Shown here one piece after another: positions 24,929 to 34,517 of a stretch of 64,000 bases of DNA (within the stretch, counting starts at the first letter, position 1; each line of letters opens with the position of its first letter). The notes under the pieces are model-generated. The model saw only the letters and a list, made by a program, of their open reading frames with translations. It did no database searches and had not been told where the DNA came from. Position numbers and translations under genes: made by a program. This DNA comes from JAGVPT01 sp049578505 (GTDB lineage: Bacteria > Bacteroidota > Ignavibacteria > UBA10030 > UBA8401): assembly GCA_049578505.1 (NCBI GenBank), contig JBAUMC010000006.1, forward strand, positions 7,885 to 71,884, written 5' to 3'.

Positions 24929-25525
24929 ATGACAGCACGCCGCATTTTATTGACCGCAGCTTTTTTCTGGTGCTTCTTTATCGTTGCGACTCCTATTCTC
25001 GCTTCGTTCGGCGGAAAGGGTGCGCTTACGGCTTCCGTCTTCTACGAAATGTTTTCTCGTGTGTGTCACCAAATTGATTCCCGCTCATATCACATCGCCG
25101 GTTTTAAATTCGGCGTTTGTATCCGGTGTACGGCAATCTATGCTTCTTTCTTTGGGGGGATGCTATTATTTCCGCTGCTAAAGAGAACTGCGATCGCTTT
25201 GCACAAACCTTCGTCCATCCTCATAATTTCTCTTATCCCCATGGGGATTGATGTGGGGCTTGCGGCGGTCGGAATTCATGAGAGCAATGGGTTTACACGG
25301 ATGGCGACGGGGGCGTTGTTCGGATGCGCATTGAGCATCATTCTTGTCCCAACACTCGAAGAGGTGACAAACCAGATTCTTTTGAGTTCACGAACGCAGT
25401 ACAGGGCGCTAGGTTTTCGGGAGGCTCCATCAACCCAAAATCTGCGCAATCTGGCATCAGTGGAAAATCAGCCCAATCTGCGTAATCACAATCAAATATG
25501 GATTTCACATGCGACCAAAACCTGA
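24929..25525 (+). CDS. DUF2085 membrane protein
   Basis: 198 residues from ATG 24929; an alternative start lies at 24896, and neither has a clear ribosome site. The family signature is present: CHQIDSRSYHIAGFKFGVCIRCTAIYASFF, with conserved His/Cys that could bind metal, and four hydrophobic helices. The last 40 residues (TQNLRNLASVENQPNLRNHNQ) are encoded by a copy of an intergenic repeat rich in AATCTGCG, so the native C-terminus has probably been replaced. It overlaps the next gene by 17 bases. Confidence 0.78.
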   Translation: MTARRILLTAAFFWCFFIVATPILASFGGKGALTASVFYEMFSRVCHQIDSRSYHIAGFKFGVCIRCTAIYASFFGGMLLFPLLKRTAIALHKPSSILIISLIPMGIDVGLAAVGIHESNGFTRMATGALFGCALSIILVPTLEEVTNQILLSSRTQYRALGFREAPSTQNLRNLASVENQPNLRNHNQIWISHATKT

Positions 25526-26015
25526 TAGACTGATGCCTGCGTTGTATGGCGGGCTCATCATTGCGGGAATCTCTGCGATCCCCGGATTAAACCTCATTAA
25601 TGTCTGCTGCTGCGCCGGCATTTTGCTTGGAGGATTTCTAGCGGTCTTTTTCTACAAACAGGAGTTGGCGCCCGATATGGATCCGCTCACCTCCAACGAC
25701 TGCGTGCGCCTGGGAGCGCTTACAGGAGTCATCGCCGCCGTGGCCGGTACTGTCATTAGCGGGCTGGTGATGCTCGTCTTCGGCAACATCGCCATTGAAA
25801 TGATGATGAAAATAATCCATCGAATGAATGTGGAATTGCCGGCAAATCTGGAGGAGATGATCGATCAGGGGATGCAGGAAAGGGTATCGTTCTTTGGGAT
25901 GGTGTTTTCGCTCTTCCTAAATCTTATTATCGACGTTATTTTCTCAGTACTCGGGAGCCTTATCGGCTGGTCTGTGTTCAAACCGAAGCCGCAGTACCCG
26001 CAACAGGGGGTCTGA
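25509..26015 (+). CDS. hypothetical membrane protein
   Basis: 168 residues with about four membrane helices: ALYGGLIIAGISAIPGLNLINVC, CAGILLGGFLAVFF, ALTGVIAAVAGTVISGLVMLVF and FFGMVFSLFLNLIIDVIFSVLGSL. A Cys triplet (NVCCCAG) stands in the first loop. Similar glycine-rich proteins of unknown function are frequent in Bacteroidota. It overlaps the DUF2085 gene and ends one base before the convergent histidine-kinase gene. Confidence 0.78.
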   Translation: MRPKPDRLMPALYGGLIIAGISAIPGLNLINVCCCAGILLGGFLAVFFYKQELAPDMDPLTSNDCVRLGALTGVIAAVAGTVISGLVMLVFGNIAIEMMMKIIHRMNVELPANLEEMIDQGMQERVSFFGMVFSLFLNLIIDVIFSVLGSLIGWSVFKPKPQYPQQGV

Positions 26016-27212
26016 TTACGATTTTAGTTTGATCCTGAAAGTCGTTCCCATCCCGAGTCTGCTTTCTTTTACGGAAAGCTTGCCTTTGTGGTAGGTTTCA
26101 ATAATTCTTTTTGACAGGCTCAGTCCAAGCCCCCACCCCCGTTTCTTTGTGCTGAATCCGGGACGAAAAATATCTTTTCGGTATGCGGTATCAATTCCTT
26201 TTCCCGTATCGGTGACATCAATTACCGGTGCGCCGTTCAAACGTAAGAGCCGGAAAGAAATTTTCCCTTTCCCGTCCTCCATAGCATCCAACCCGTTCTT
26301 CACAAGATTTTCCAACACCCATTCAAACAATTCGCGGTTGACCTTCGCACGGACCGGCTCGCCTGGTTCGATGACGATGTCGACCCGTTTCCCCATTTGA
26401 GGGATTCTCTTTTGGAAATAGAGAATTACACTCCTGACAACTTCGCTCAACTCTTCCTCTCTCAAATCCGGTTTGGAGCCGATTTTCGAAAAACGGTCCG
26501 CAATCTTGTTCAAGCGGGAGAGGTCGTTTTCCATTTCTGCAATTGTTTCGGTCAACTTCGTGCTCTGCTGCGGCTGAAGTTTCATAATCTCGACCCAGCC
26601 CATCATGCTGGAAAGGGGGGTGCCGAGCTGGTGTGCCGTTTCACGCGCCATCCCCACCCAGATGTTGCTTTGCTCGCTGCGTTTGATATAGCTGAAACCG
26701 ATATAGCCGACAAAGATGAACAGTGAAGCGATGATAATCTCGATGTACGGAAGCCACCGAAGCCGTGTGACGAGTCGCGACTCTCCGTAATGCACCCGGC
26801 TGAGAATGATGGTATCCTGATACGAAACGATGATCGGGCGGTTCATCTTATCCATATCTGGAATGAGTGAACGAAGGTAGGCATCGCGCTCGCTTTTGGG
26901 AATCGTCGTATCGATCTCGATATTTCGGGAAGCTTTTATTTCGATGTCGCGCGCGTCGGACTCGATGATCGGGAAATCGATGGCGCGAATAAGTTCGTCG
27001 AAAATAAAGCTGTATTCGCCCCCCGAATTCGGGCTGTTCGCAAGGTACTCAACCGATTTTGCGTACATAGCGGCAACTTCGCGCTCCTTCTTCTGAAGCT
27101 GGTCGACAAGGTTATGCGTGTACACGAGAATCGGGATAATGATGACGAAGGCCGCCACCAGCAATGCCGTTTTAATATTCCCGGATTTTGGACTGCGCGT
27201 GCTAAGATTCAT
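26016..27212 (-). CDS. membrane sensor histidine kinase
   Basis: 398 residues: a membrane helix (about 15-35), an extracytoplasmic sensor region of about 110 residues, and a second helix (about 152-172). The HisKA phospho-acceptor is in ARETAHQLGTPLSSMMGWVE. The ATPase domain has N-box ENLVKNGLDAMED, G1 DTGKGID and G2 GWGLGLSLSKRIIE, all intact. The HQLGTPLSS variant of the H-box is common in Bacteroidota orphan kinases. No response regulator is beside it. Confidence 0.9.
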   Translation of the reverse strand: MNLSTRSPKSGNIKTALLVAAFVIIIPILVYTHNLVDQLQKKEREVAAMYAKSVEYLANSPNSGGEYSFIFDELIRAIDFPIIESDARDIEIKASRNIEIDTTIPKSERDAYLRSLIPDMDKMNRPIIVSYQDTIILSRVHYGESRLVTRLRWLPYIEIIIASLFIFVGYIGFSYIKRSEQSNIWVGMARETAHQLGTPLSSMMGWVEIMKLQPQQSTKLTETIAEMENDLSRLNKIADRFSKIGSKPDLREEELSEVVRSVILYFQKRIPQMGKRVDIVIEPGEPVRAKVNRELFEWVLENLVKNGLDAMEDGKGKISFRLLRLNGAPVIDVTDTGKGIDTAYRKDIFRPGFSTKKRGWGLGLSLSKRIIETYHKGKLSVKESRLGMGTTFRIKLKS

Positions 27213-27259
27213 GAGAGATACCCATAGTGATCTCGTTGCAGCGGGGGATGCAAAGTATT

Positions 27260-28528
27260 TTATCGCAGGATTGTTTGGTCGCGGCGTGCTCCGACCGAGA
27301 CGATGGATACCGGCACTCCTGATAATTTCGCGATCGCATCGATGTACCGTTGGGCGTTTTTAGGAAGCTCCTTATACTTTTGCGCCGCGGAAATTTTTTC
27401 CTTCCATCCTGAGTAGGAATGATAGACCGGCTCGATACGTTCGAGGGTTTGAAGGTCCGAGGGGAACGACTTCATCGTACGACCCCCTTTTTTGTAGCCG
27501 GTGCAAATCTTGATTTCATCGAAGTCATCCAACACATCGAGTTTTGTCAGAGCGATTTCTTGAACGCCGTTGATGTCAAGAGAATATTTTAAGCTCACCA
27601 TGTCGAGCCAGCCGCAGCGCCGGGGGCGGCCGGTCGTTGATCCGTACTCGTGTCCCACCGTCCGCAGCCGCTCGCCGATTCCGTCCGTATACTCGGTCGG
27701 GAATGGCCCGTTGCCGACTCGCGTGGAGTATGCTTTCACAATGCCGATGATGTTCTTGATTGCCGTCGGCGGAATTCCGAGACCAGTACACGCGCCGCCG
27801 CTTGTCGGGTTGGAAGAAGTGACAAACGGGTATGTTCCATGGTCGACATCGAGCAGCGCTCCCTGCGCGCCCTCCGCAAGGATGCGTTTCTTCTTCTTCA
27901 ATGCCGAATTTAAAAAAACGGAGGTGTCGGTGACATACGGATCGATTTTTTTATCGAACTCCTCGTACTCGCTGATAATCGCATCGACGTCGAGTACCGC
28001 AGAACCGTACACTTTGCTGAGCAATTGATTTTTTTCTTCAATGTTCGATTTCAATTTATCGCAAAGAACTTTTCTGTCCAACAAATCTACGACACGAATC
28101 CCGGTCCTCATGTACTTATCGATATATGCCGGCCCGATACCGCGTCCGGTAGTGCCGATTTTATTAGCTCCCTGCTCGCGAATATTGTCGAGCAGTTTGT
28201 GATACGGCATGATCAAATGGGCGTTATGGCTGATGAAGAGCCGTCCTTCAATTTTGATGTTGAACGACTTGATCATCGCAATCTCGTCCATTAAAGCAAT
28301 CGGGTCGATGACGACGCCATTTCCAATAACACACGAAACGTGCTTGTGAAAAATTCCCGAAGGGATAAGATGGAGGACGTATTCTTTCTCGCCAATAACC
28401 ACAGTATGGCCGGCATTGGCTCCCCCCTGGTAGCGGGCAACGATATCGATCTCTTCGCTCAGCAGGTCGACTATTTTTCCTTTTCCTTCATCTCCCCACT
28501 GGGCCCCCACAATAATTGTTACTGGCAT
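27260..28528 (-). CDS. purA: adenylosuccinate synthetase PurA
   Basis: Joins IMP and aspartate with GTP to make adenylosuccinate, the first committed step to AMP. 422 residues from ATG 28528 (MPVTIIVGAQWGDEGKGK); the 19-residue upstream extension in frame is not family-like. The N-terminal GDEGKGK loop, GGANAGHTVV, IGTTGRGIGPAYIDK, AEGAQGALLDVDHGTYPFVTSS and the C-terminal base-binding region are all present. It is followed after 47 bases by the histidine kinase on the same strand. Confidence 0.95.
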   Translation of the reverse strand: MPVTIIVGAQWGDEGKGKIVDLLSEEIDIVARYQGGANAGHTVVIGEKEYVLHLIPSGIFHKHVSCVIGNGVVIDPIALMDEIAMIKSFNIKIEGRLFISHNAHLIMPYHKLLDNIREQGANKIGTTGRGIGPAYIDKYMRTGIRVVDLLDRKVLCDKLKSNIEEKNQLLSKVYGSAVLDVDAIISEYEEFDKKIDPYVTDTSVFLNSALKKKKRILAEGAQGALLDVDHGTYPFVTSSNPTSGGACTGLGIPPTAIKNIIGIVKAYSTRVGNGPFPTEYTDGIGERLRTVGHEYGSTTGRPRRCGWLDMVSLKYSLDINGVQEIALTKLDVLDDFDEIKICTGYKKGGRTMKSFPSDLQTLERIEPVYHSYSGWKEKISAAQKYKELPKNAQRYIDAIAKLSGVPVSIVSVGARRDQTILR

Positions 28529-28748
28529 ATCGGTAGTTTTAATGTAGTGAGAATTGAAGAATGACTGCGACGTTTCATTGTACAAATAAAACGCCGGAAT
28601 CTCAAGGCGGGGGGTATAACGTACAACTTATAACTTACAACACATAGCATTCCACCAACGCTTGCCGGACTCCCTCCTCATCCTTGCACTTCCTAAAATT
28701 TTTGACTACTTTCTAATTGGGAACATCATCACTTCAATCCTATCTTCA

Positions 28749-29414
28749 ATGACGAGAGCAAAGACGACTTCATCCTCACGCAAAACCCCGAACTCCCCCC
28801 TACCGAAAGGCGATGCTCTCAACCAGCGTAAACTCGACTCCAAAGCGGAGGACTCACGGCTGATTGCTCAAGCGATTGCCGGCAACCAGAATGCCTACCG
28901 GACGCTCATGAAAAAATATCATGATCCGATTTGCAATCTGTTGTACCGGATGATTCGCGAAAAGGATGAGGTGGAGGACCTGACACAAGAAGCGTTTATC
29001 AAGGCATTCCAATCGCTTTCCAGTTTCAACGAGGAATTTGCGTTTTCAACCTGGCTGTTTAAGATCGCGACCAATAATTGCATCGACTATATCAGAAAAA
29101 GAAAGTTGCAGACTTTTTCGATCGATAAGCCTATTGAATCCTCCGACGGCGATTACTCGTTTGAAATTCCGGACTCAACCTATGAACCCGACCGCGACCT
29201 TATAGCGCGGCAACGAACGAAGCTTCTTGACCAGGCGATCAAATCGCTGCCGGCCAAATACCGGACCGTCATTTTGATGCGCCACTCCGAGGAGAAAGAT
29301 TATGCCGAAATTGCCAAGGAATTGCGGCTTCCGATCGGAACCGTGAAAGCGCATATATTCCGTGCCCGCGAAATGCTTTACAAAAACCTCCGGAAGAAAA
29401 TTCAACTTTATTGA
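28749..29414 (+). CDS. ECF-type sigma-70 factor
   Basis: 221 residues from ATG 28749; upstream in-frame starts exist but precede a non-conserved tail. Region 2: LMKKYHDPICNLLYRMI...EDLTQEAFIKAFQSL...STWLFKIATNNCIDYIRKRK. Region 4: AIKSLPAKYRTVILMRHSEEKDYAEIAKELRLPIGTVKAHIFRAREMLYKNL. The N-terminus is Ser/Pro-rich and likely disordered. No anti-sigma gene with a typical zinc motif follows; the next gene encodes an exported beta-rich protein that could belong to its regulon. Confidence 0.88.
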   Translation: MTRAKTTSSSRKTPNSPLPKGDALNQRKLDSKAEDSRLIAQAIAGNQNAYRTLMKKYHDPICNLLYRMIREKDEVEDLTQEAFIKAFQSLSSFNEEFAFSTWLFKIATNNCIDYIRKRKLQTFSIDKPIESSDGDYSFEIPDSTYEPDRDLIARQRTKLLDQAIKSLPAKYRTVILMRHSEEKDYAEIAKELRLPIGTVKAHIFRAREMLYKNLRKKIQLY

Positions 29415-29556
29415 AAAGAAAACGTAACTCCTCTTTTCTTTTTGCGTAGTACGAAAAGAAGGATACCGCACGATGCTTCTGTACGTCCATTTGCGGTTCC
29501 GGGTTCTTCGGTTCACGGAAGTGCGATCATCGAAAAAGCAAGTGATGAGAAATTAA

Positions 29557-30459
29557 ATGAGAAACACGAATACACACATATTATTGAAAGCGGTGCCTTT
29601 CGTTTTTTCCGCGGCGTTGACAATGCAAGCCATTGCCGGCGGCCTTCATAAGGAAATAAAACGGACAAACGAAAAAGAGGTCCACGTTAAACTTGAATCG
29701 TCGTTCGGGACGGTGGTATGCTCCAAGGGCGCTTCCGATAAGGTAATGATCTTCGACTTGAAAATGGATCACGGCCACAAGCCGAATGTCGATATCGACT
29801 ACCGGATCAAAAACGATGTTGGATATCTGGATGTCTCGCGCGAATCGGACGGCGGGAATTCAGTTTCGTTGAACTTCAACGATGATAACGAAGAGAAAAG
29901 CGAGCGGGTTTTTGAAAGCGGAAAATGGTACATGCAGTTTACAGATGCAGTTCCGCTTTCGATCGACGCAGAGCTGGGTGCGGGGCGCGGGGATTTCGAT
30001 ATGACTGGACTGGATGTAAAAGAATTTACAATGTCCGCGGGTGCAAGTTCGACGACGCTTACGTTTGGGGAACCGAACAAGAGCGAGATCGAGGAATTTG
30101 AAATAAAATCGGGCGTCAGCAAATTCGTGGGAGAAAAATTGTGCAACGCGAATTTCAAACGGATGACGTTTGAAGGGGGAGTCGGGTCATATTATTTGAA
30201 TTTCGACGGCGAGCTTCACCGCGAGGTGGATGTGAAAATCAAAATCGGCCTGGGAGCGGTGACCATCGTGATTCCGAGAGAAACAGGCGCGAAAGTGTAC
30301 TATCAGGAAAACTGGTTCTCCAATTTTTCCATCGACCGAGATTTTGACGAAGAAAGAAAGGGCGTATACGAGACGTCGAATTATTCTTCGGCAGACGGCA
30401 GGATGAACATCTCTATTGAGTCGGGCTTGGGGAGCGTGAAAGTGAAGCTCGAAAAGTAA
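29557..30459 (+). CDS. exported beta-rich protein (toast-rack/LiaF-like)
   Basis: 300 residues with signal peptide (MRNTNTHILLKAVPFVFSAALTMQAIAGG). The rest alternates strands in a repeated pattern: VPLSIDAELGAGRGDFDMTG, KEFTMSAGASSTTLTFGEP, EEFEIKSGVSKFVGEKL, and MNISIESGLGSVKVKLEK, like the stacked-strand fold of the LiaF C-terminal/toast-rack families. LiaF-type proteins report envelope stress, and the gene sits 142 bases after an ECF sigma gene on the same strand, so envelope sensing is a reasonable guess. Confidence 0.75.
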   Translation: MRNTNTHILLKAVPFVFSAALTMQAIAGGLHKEIKRTNEKEVHVKLESSFGTVVCSKGASDKVMIFDLKMDHGHKPNVDIDYRIKNDVGYLDVSRESDGGNSVSLNFNDDNEEKSERVFESGKWYMQFTDAVPLSIDAELGAGRGDFDMTGLDVKEFTMSAGASSTTLTFGEPNKSEIEEFEIKSGVSKFVGEKLCNANFKRMTFEGGVGSYYLNFDGELHREVDVKIKIGLGAVTIVIPRETGAKVYYQENWFSNFSIDRDFDEERKGVYETSNYSSADGRMNISIESGLGSVKVKLEK

Positions 30460-30487
30460 GCAGCGGAGCGTGTTGCCAACAACCCCG

Positions 30488-30518
30488 ATCCCCGAAGTCT
30501 GTACGGCTTTGGGGATTT
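30488..30518. terminator. bidirectional hairpin between convergent genes
   Basis: ATCCCCGAAGTC pairs with GGCTTTGGGGAT, 12 bp including two G-U, over a 5-6 base loop. It lies in the 63-base gap between the converging genes ending at 30459 and 30523. Confidence 0.7.
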
Positions 30519-30522
30519 CCGT

Positions 30523-33216
30523 TTATTTGCCGAATTCAAAGAACTGCGACCATTGATACGGTTGGCTGAAGACAGGGGATTTGCTCATCGCCACAAGCGC
30601 CGAGCGGTACGCATCATTGACATTGCTCCCTTTGGCAAGAGAAGAATAGAACCTTTCGCTGAAAAATTTGCTCGCCTTCGATTCGGTGGGCTTCATTGTA
30701 AGAATGACGTCGGACGAGCCGTTCATCATCAGCAGTGCGGCATGCATCGGAGTCAATCCGCTTGCGAACTCCCGCTGGTCGGAAAGGTACACGACCGGAA
30801 ATGGATGGAGTCGCAGTAAACTCGCAATAGGAATATATGCGTCGGGGGCGGTAATACTCCCGCTCGACAGGACGAATGTCGACCGGCCAGGGAATAACGA
30901 ATCGGTAGCAAAATCGGTTGAAAGCTGAAGCACGTCCCCAAACGAATCGAACAATTGTTTTTCGTTTGCATTCTGAGATACCAGCACGGTCGCCTCACGA
31001 AAGAAACTTCGGACATCGCGCAGTTCAAAATCCAGCGGCCAGTTGTTCCCGCGCGGGTTGCCGATTACGATGACTGCATTGGTCGAACGCGGAGGAGGCT
31101 GTAGGCTTTTCACGGCTGCGAGGTAGGGGAGATAGGAGACGTCGGCAATTTCGATCAACGGCTTCGTCTCATCGCCGGCCAAGCGGATGAATGAATGAAA
31201 CGGTATTCCCTCCATTTCCCGCGGGGGAACTATGACAACGCGCTGGATAAAAAACCGTTCCACCGGGCGCAGAAAGTAATTGTATAACTCCTCCGACAAT
31301 CGCTCAATATCCGCCGACTGAAAAGACCCGCTCCCGATAGTCCGAAGATGTTTGTCCAGCATCACATCATACTGGTCTGCTTTTTCAAGCACGATGTCTT
31401 TGTATGCTGGAACTTCCACCACGTTCACCGGCATTTGACGTCCCATCCCGTCGAACGAGATCACGAAGATTAGGATGCGGTCTTTGGCGACAAGGTAATC
31501 CAGCACCACGGTTCCGGACGACACTGCTGAACTGAGTTCAGATTCTTCAACAGTTGGTGTGCGGAATAGAATCTCTAGTTGCGGATATTTTCGCGATAGT
31601 CCCGAGGCGGAGTTAGACAATTCAGAACTCGCCGAAGTCACATCGTTTGCGAGTGACGCCATCCGCTCTGCATCCCGCTGATTAGTATTGAGGCCCCTCT
31701 GATGTTCGAGCTCAGCCTCTTTGATGGAGAGCGTCTGCATTTGTCGCCGCACCGACTCGACCGCTTGTCCCATGTTTTTCTCCCGAAACTCATACGGGAA
31801 TGAACGGAGCTGAGTTGAGAGGGATTTTGCCTTTCCTTGCTCATAGATATCCAAGGCTTCTTCTGCGCGCCCTTGACGTGCAAGGGCAACGACAAGCGGC
31901 TCGTACCAAAAAGTCTCCCCGCTGAACGGTACACCATCTGTGATAGCCCCATCTCGCAAGCCGAGAAACTCTTCGTCTTCGGCCCAATCGTTGAACTCAC
32001 CCGTCTGGTCGCTGATTAACTCGAAAGCCCTTCTATAAAGAGTGAGCGCAGCATCGGTGTTGCCTTCTTCCTCTTTTAAAGCGCCGAGCTTGTAATTCGC
32101 GTATGCTTCCCCCGAAACATTGCCGATCCGTGAAAACAACGTCATGGCTTGCTCGTAATACGTCCCAGCCGCAATCGATGCCTGTTGATCAGGCCTGATG
32201 GCGCTGATTTTTCTCTCGCAATCCGCGATTGCGATCAACAAATATCCGATAGCAATTTTTTCCCCTGAGTCTTTTGCAAGTGTGTATCCTTCAATAAAAC
32301 TCTCTTTTGCCAGTTGATACGCAAAATTACGTGCATAAACTTTTCCTAGTGCGGTATACAATCGGATCAGAAGGTCATTTGTCTGTTCATTCTTATCATT
32401 TCTTGGAAGGTTTTCAAGTATGGCAATGCCGTCATGGAATGATCGGGCGGCTAAGCTCCACTTCCCGAGTGATTGGAGGGTTCTCCCCTGATCGTAATTG
32501 AAGTCCCCTTTTACAATAACATTTGGCACCGAACTGACAATATTCTCCACCGTGGCATAGGTTCCCAGCGCCTCCTCCTGTCTTCCAAGCTTGGCGTCGG
32601 TGAAGCCGACTCGCGAGAGCGCCCTCACGATCGCCGGCGAGTATCTTCGCTTATTGAAGATCGCCAGCGCCGACACAAATTGGTCGCGGGCATTCTCGTA
32701 CTGGCCCGACCAGAGGAATGCATTTCCGAGGTTCATGCTCGTCTCAGGGTCGGGCTCGTTGTTCGAAGAGAGTTTGCTTACAGCGAGGGCGTCTTTTAAA
32801 ACGTCTATTCCATTTTCAAAATCTCCCAGTCCCACGTAGAGATCGCCGATGGCGTCCATCGACCTTACTTCGGCAGCGTGGTCACCGACCTGTCGGTAGT
32901 ACGTCCGTGCTTCCGAATTATTCTCGATCGCATTGGAAAAAAGTCCGAGGGAAGCTTGAATTCTTGCTACAGTAGATCGGTCTTCCGCCAACCTGTTCCA
33001 TTGCTGAAGCTGTTGGTCCAAAGGGAGGATTTCGGTCAGAAGTTTCTCGGCATGAAGATAGTCGTGTGTGTTGACGTACTCGACTACTTCCGCTCGGAGC
33101 TCACTCGATTTGACGACCGGATCACCGTTATCCTGTCCGATATCGCAACCGCCCAGCGACAACGCTGCGGCAGAGAGGAGGAGCAAAGCGAGCTTTCGAA
33201 GAGGGTAATCTTTCAA
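30523..33216 (-). CDS. TPR lipoprotein with degenerate CHAT-like domain
   Basis: 897 residues. Lipoprotein signal ends in LGGCD (Cys about 24). Residues 40-480 are TPR repeats (DAIGDLYVGLGDFENGIDVLKDALAV, YANYKLGALKEEEGNTDAALTLYRRAF). A coiled segment (about 485-550) follows, then a CHAT fold to the end (VVLDYLVAKDRILIFVISF, VVIVPPREMEGIPFHSFIRL, AVIVIGNPRG). In active CHAT proteases the dyad lies in HLATHG and LSAC motifs. Here the matching segments read QLSTDF (Asp768) and YLSDQ (Gln814), so both catalytic residues appear lost. It is likely a binding rather than cleaving protein at an envelope membrane. Confidence 0.85.
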   Translation of the reverse strand: MKDYPLRKLALLLLSAAALSLGGCDIGQDNGDPVVKSSELRAEVVEYVNTHDYLHAEKLLTEILPLDQQLQQWNRLAEDRSTVARIQASLGLFSNAIENNSEARTYYRQVGDHAAEVRSMDAIGDLYVGLGDFENGIDVLKDALAVSKLSSNNEPDPETSMNLGNAFLWSGQYENARDQFVSALAIFNKRRYSPAIVRALSRVGFTDAKLGRQEEALGTYATVENIVSSVPNVIVKGDFNYDQGRTLQSLGKWSLAARSFHDGIAILENLPRNDKNEQTNDLLIRLYTALGKVYARNFAYQLAKESFIEGYTLAKDSGEKIAIGYLLIAIADCERKISAIRPDQQASIAAGTYYEQAMTLFSRIGNVSGEAYANYKLGALKEEEGNTDAALTLYRRAFELISDQTGEFNDWAEDEEFLGLRDGAITDGVPFSGETFWYEPLVVALARQGRAEEALDIYEQGKAKSLSTQLRSFPYEFREKNMGQAVESVRRQMQTLSIKEAELEHQRGLNTNQRDAERMASLANDVTSASSELSNSASGLSRKYPQLEILFRTPTVEESELSSAVSSGTVVLDYLVAKDRILIFVISFDGMGRQMPVNVVEVPAYKDIVLEKADQYDVMLDKHLRTIGSGSFQSADIERLSEELYNYFLRPVERFFIQRVVIVPPREMEGIPFHSFIRLAGDETKPLIEIADVSYLPYLAAVKSLQPPPRSTNAVIVIGNPRGNNWPLDFELRDVRSFFREATVLVSQNANEKQLFDSFGDVLQLSTDFATDSLFPGRSTFVLSSGSITAPDAYIPIASLLRLHPFPVVYLSDQREFASGLTPMHAALLMMNGSSDVILTMKPTESKASKFFSERFYSSLAKGSNVNDAYRSALVAMSKSPVFSQPYQWSQFFEFGK

Positions 33217-33304
33217 CTGAACAATTGTTTGAGTGTCAAGGTTATTCCGATTAATCTAACGAACGATGAACTGTCTCTACACACTCAATATAGCAAGCAT
33301 AGAT

Positions 33305-33348
33305 GAAAAAAGAAAAGGCCGAACGCGACAACGTCGAGTTCAGCCTTT
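33305..33348 (-). terminator. rho-independent terminator of the barrel gene
   Basis: On the minus strand AAAGGCTGAAC...GTTCGGCCTTT forms an 11-bp outer stem with an inner CGAC/GTCG stem, followed by TCTTTTTTC. It lies 24 bases after the stop at 33372. Confidence 0.85.
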
Positions 33349-33371
33349 CGTACACCACAGGTATGACTTTA

Positions 33372-34517
33372 TCAGATGATAAACATCACTCCGCCGGTGA
33401 AGGAATTGTATTTTGCTATATCGTAATCAGCGTTGATATTTATGAACGCAAGTTTGAAACTGAGCCCAAGAACAAGCCGCGAAGTATTCGCGCCGTCAAG
33501 TTCGAAACTTATCGGTGGAGCTACCGCCCCTGCCGCTAATGTCGCAGTTGGAGTATAGCTAAATGTCAATTTCGAAGACTCAACCAAAAATCCCGCATAT
33601 GGCGTCACATTCAGCGCCCCAGGTCCGAAACGCTTGCTGACATTCACCCCGAACGCTGTGGATTTGGCGACGATATAAGGGTCAAATTTCAAAGTTTGTG
33701 TGAAGAACGAAGCAGAAAGGTCTACAGGTAAAGGAGTCGGGAACCAGATGCCCGGGTTGTGCGCAATTCCGAATCCAAAGTAACTGAACTTTCCGACGCC
33801 GGATGAATTCACGCTTGGCAAATAACGGAACGTCAATTGTGTTCCTGCAATTGTACCGATTGACAACTGTGGCGCTCCTAATGGCAGGAGCGAAAGCTTT
33901 TGTATGTCAGCAACTCCGCCAAATCCCAACGGGAACACCTTCGCGGGAATAGTCAATGTCGTGTCCCTGGTCTGACCCGTTGCCGGGTTTGTATAAGGGA
34001 AGGTAATTCCCCGGCTCGAGAAGGTGACAGTCACTTGATCGTTCGGAGTAGTCGCATTGTTTACGAACTGATTTCCGCTCACTGTAGGTCCGTTGATACG
34101 AATGTTGAAATCCGTGTTCGCAATCTTATTTGTCAAACTTGTTCGGAGTGCATTCTTTTGAGCTGCAAGAGGATCGTTCGCAGCTGGAGGTGCAATTGCG
34201 GCATCGACAAGCGTGCCCGTTTGTGATTCGTCAAAACGAAAATCTCCGTTCGTGTCAAAGGTTTTATCAGCATTTTTAAATGGTGTTCCCATCGCAACAA
34301 TACCAAATTCAAGATCGAAGCCGAACATTGTTGCAGAAGGTGCCTTGTGGAACCAACCGCCGTTTAAATCCGTACCGAAGCCGTTCGTAATTGGGCTGAC
34401 ATATCCCACCGCTGCATTTCCTGCGACTTTTTGCAGAGTCTCTTGAAGACCTTGCGAGTAAGCGGTAGTTGCCGCAATGAATGTTCCACAAACAATGCTA
34501 AGGAAAAGTCTTTTCAT
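33372..34517 (-). CDS. outer-membrane barrel-like protein (DUF6588-like)
   Basis: 381 residues from ATG 34517 with AGGAG upstream; the longer frame has no signal. Signal peptide MKRLFLSIVCGTFIAATTAYSQ. QGLQETLQKVAGNAAVGYVSPITNGFGTDLNGGWF followed by aromatic beta strands and a C-terminal FNSFTGGVMFII matches the DUF6588-like barrel proteins I know from Bacteroidota. Location in the outer membrane is inferred; substrate unknown. Confidence 0.78.
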   Translation of the reverse strand: MKRLFLSIVCGTFIAATTAYSQGLQETLQKVAGNAAVGYVSPITNGFGTDLNGGWFHKAPSATMFGFDLEFGIVAMGTPFKNADKTFDTNGDFRFDESQTGTLVDAAIAPPAANDPLAAQKNALRTSLTNKIANTDFNIRINGPTVSGNQFVNNATTPNDQVTVTFSSRGITFPYTNPATGQTRDTTLTIPAKVFPLGFGGVADIQKLSLLPLGAPQLSIGTIAGTQLTFRYLPSVNSSGVGKFSYFGFGIAHNPGIWFPTPLPVDLSASFFTQTLKFDPYIVAKSTAFGVNVSKRFGPGALNVTPYAGFLVESSKLTFSYTPTATLAAGAVAPPISFELDGANTSRLVLGLSFKLAFININADYDIAKYNSFTGGVMFII

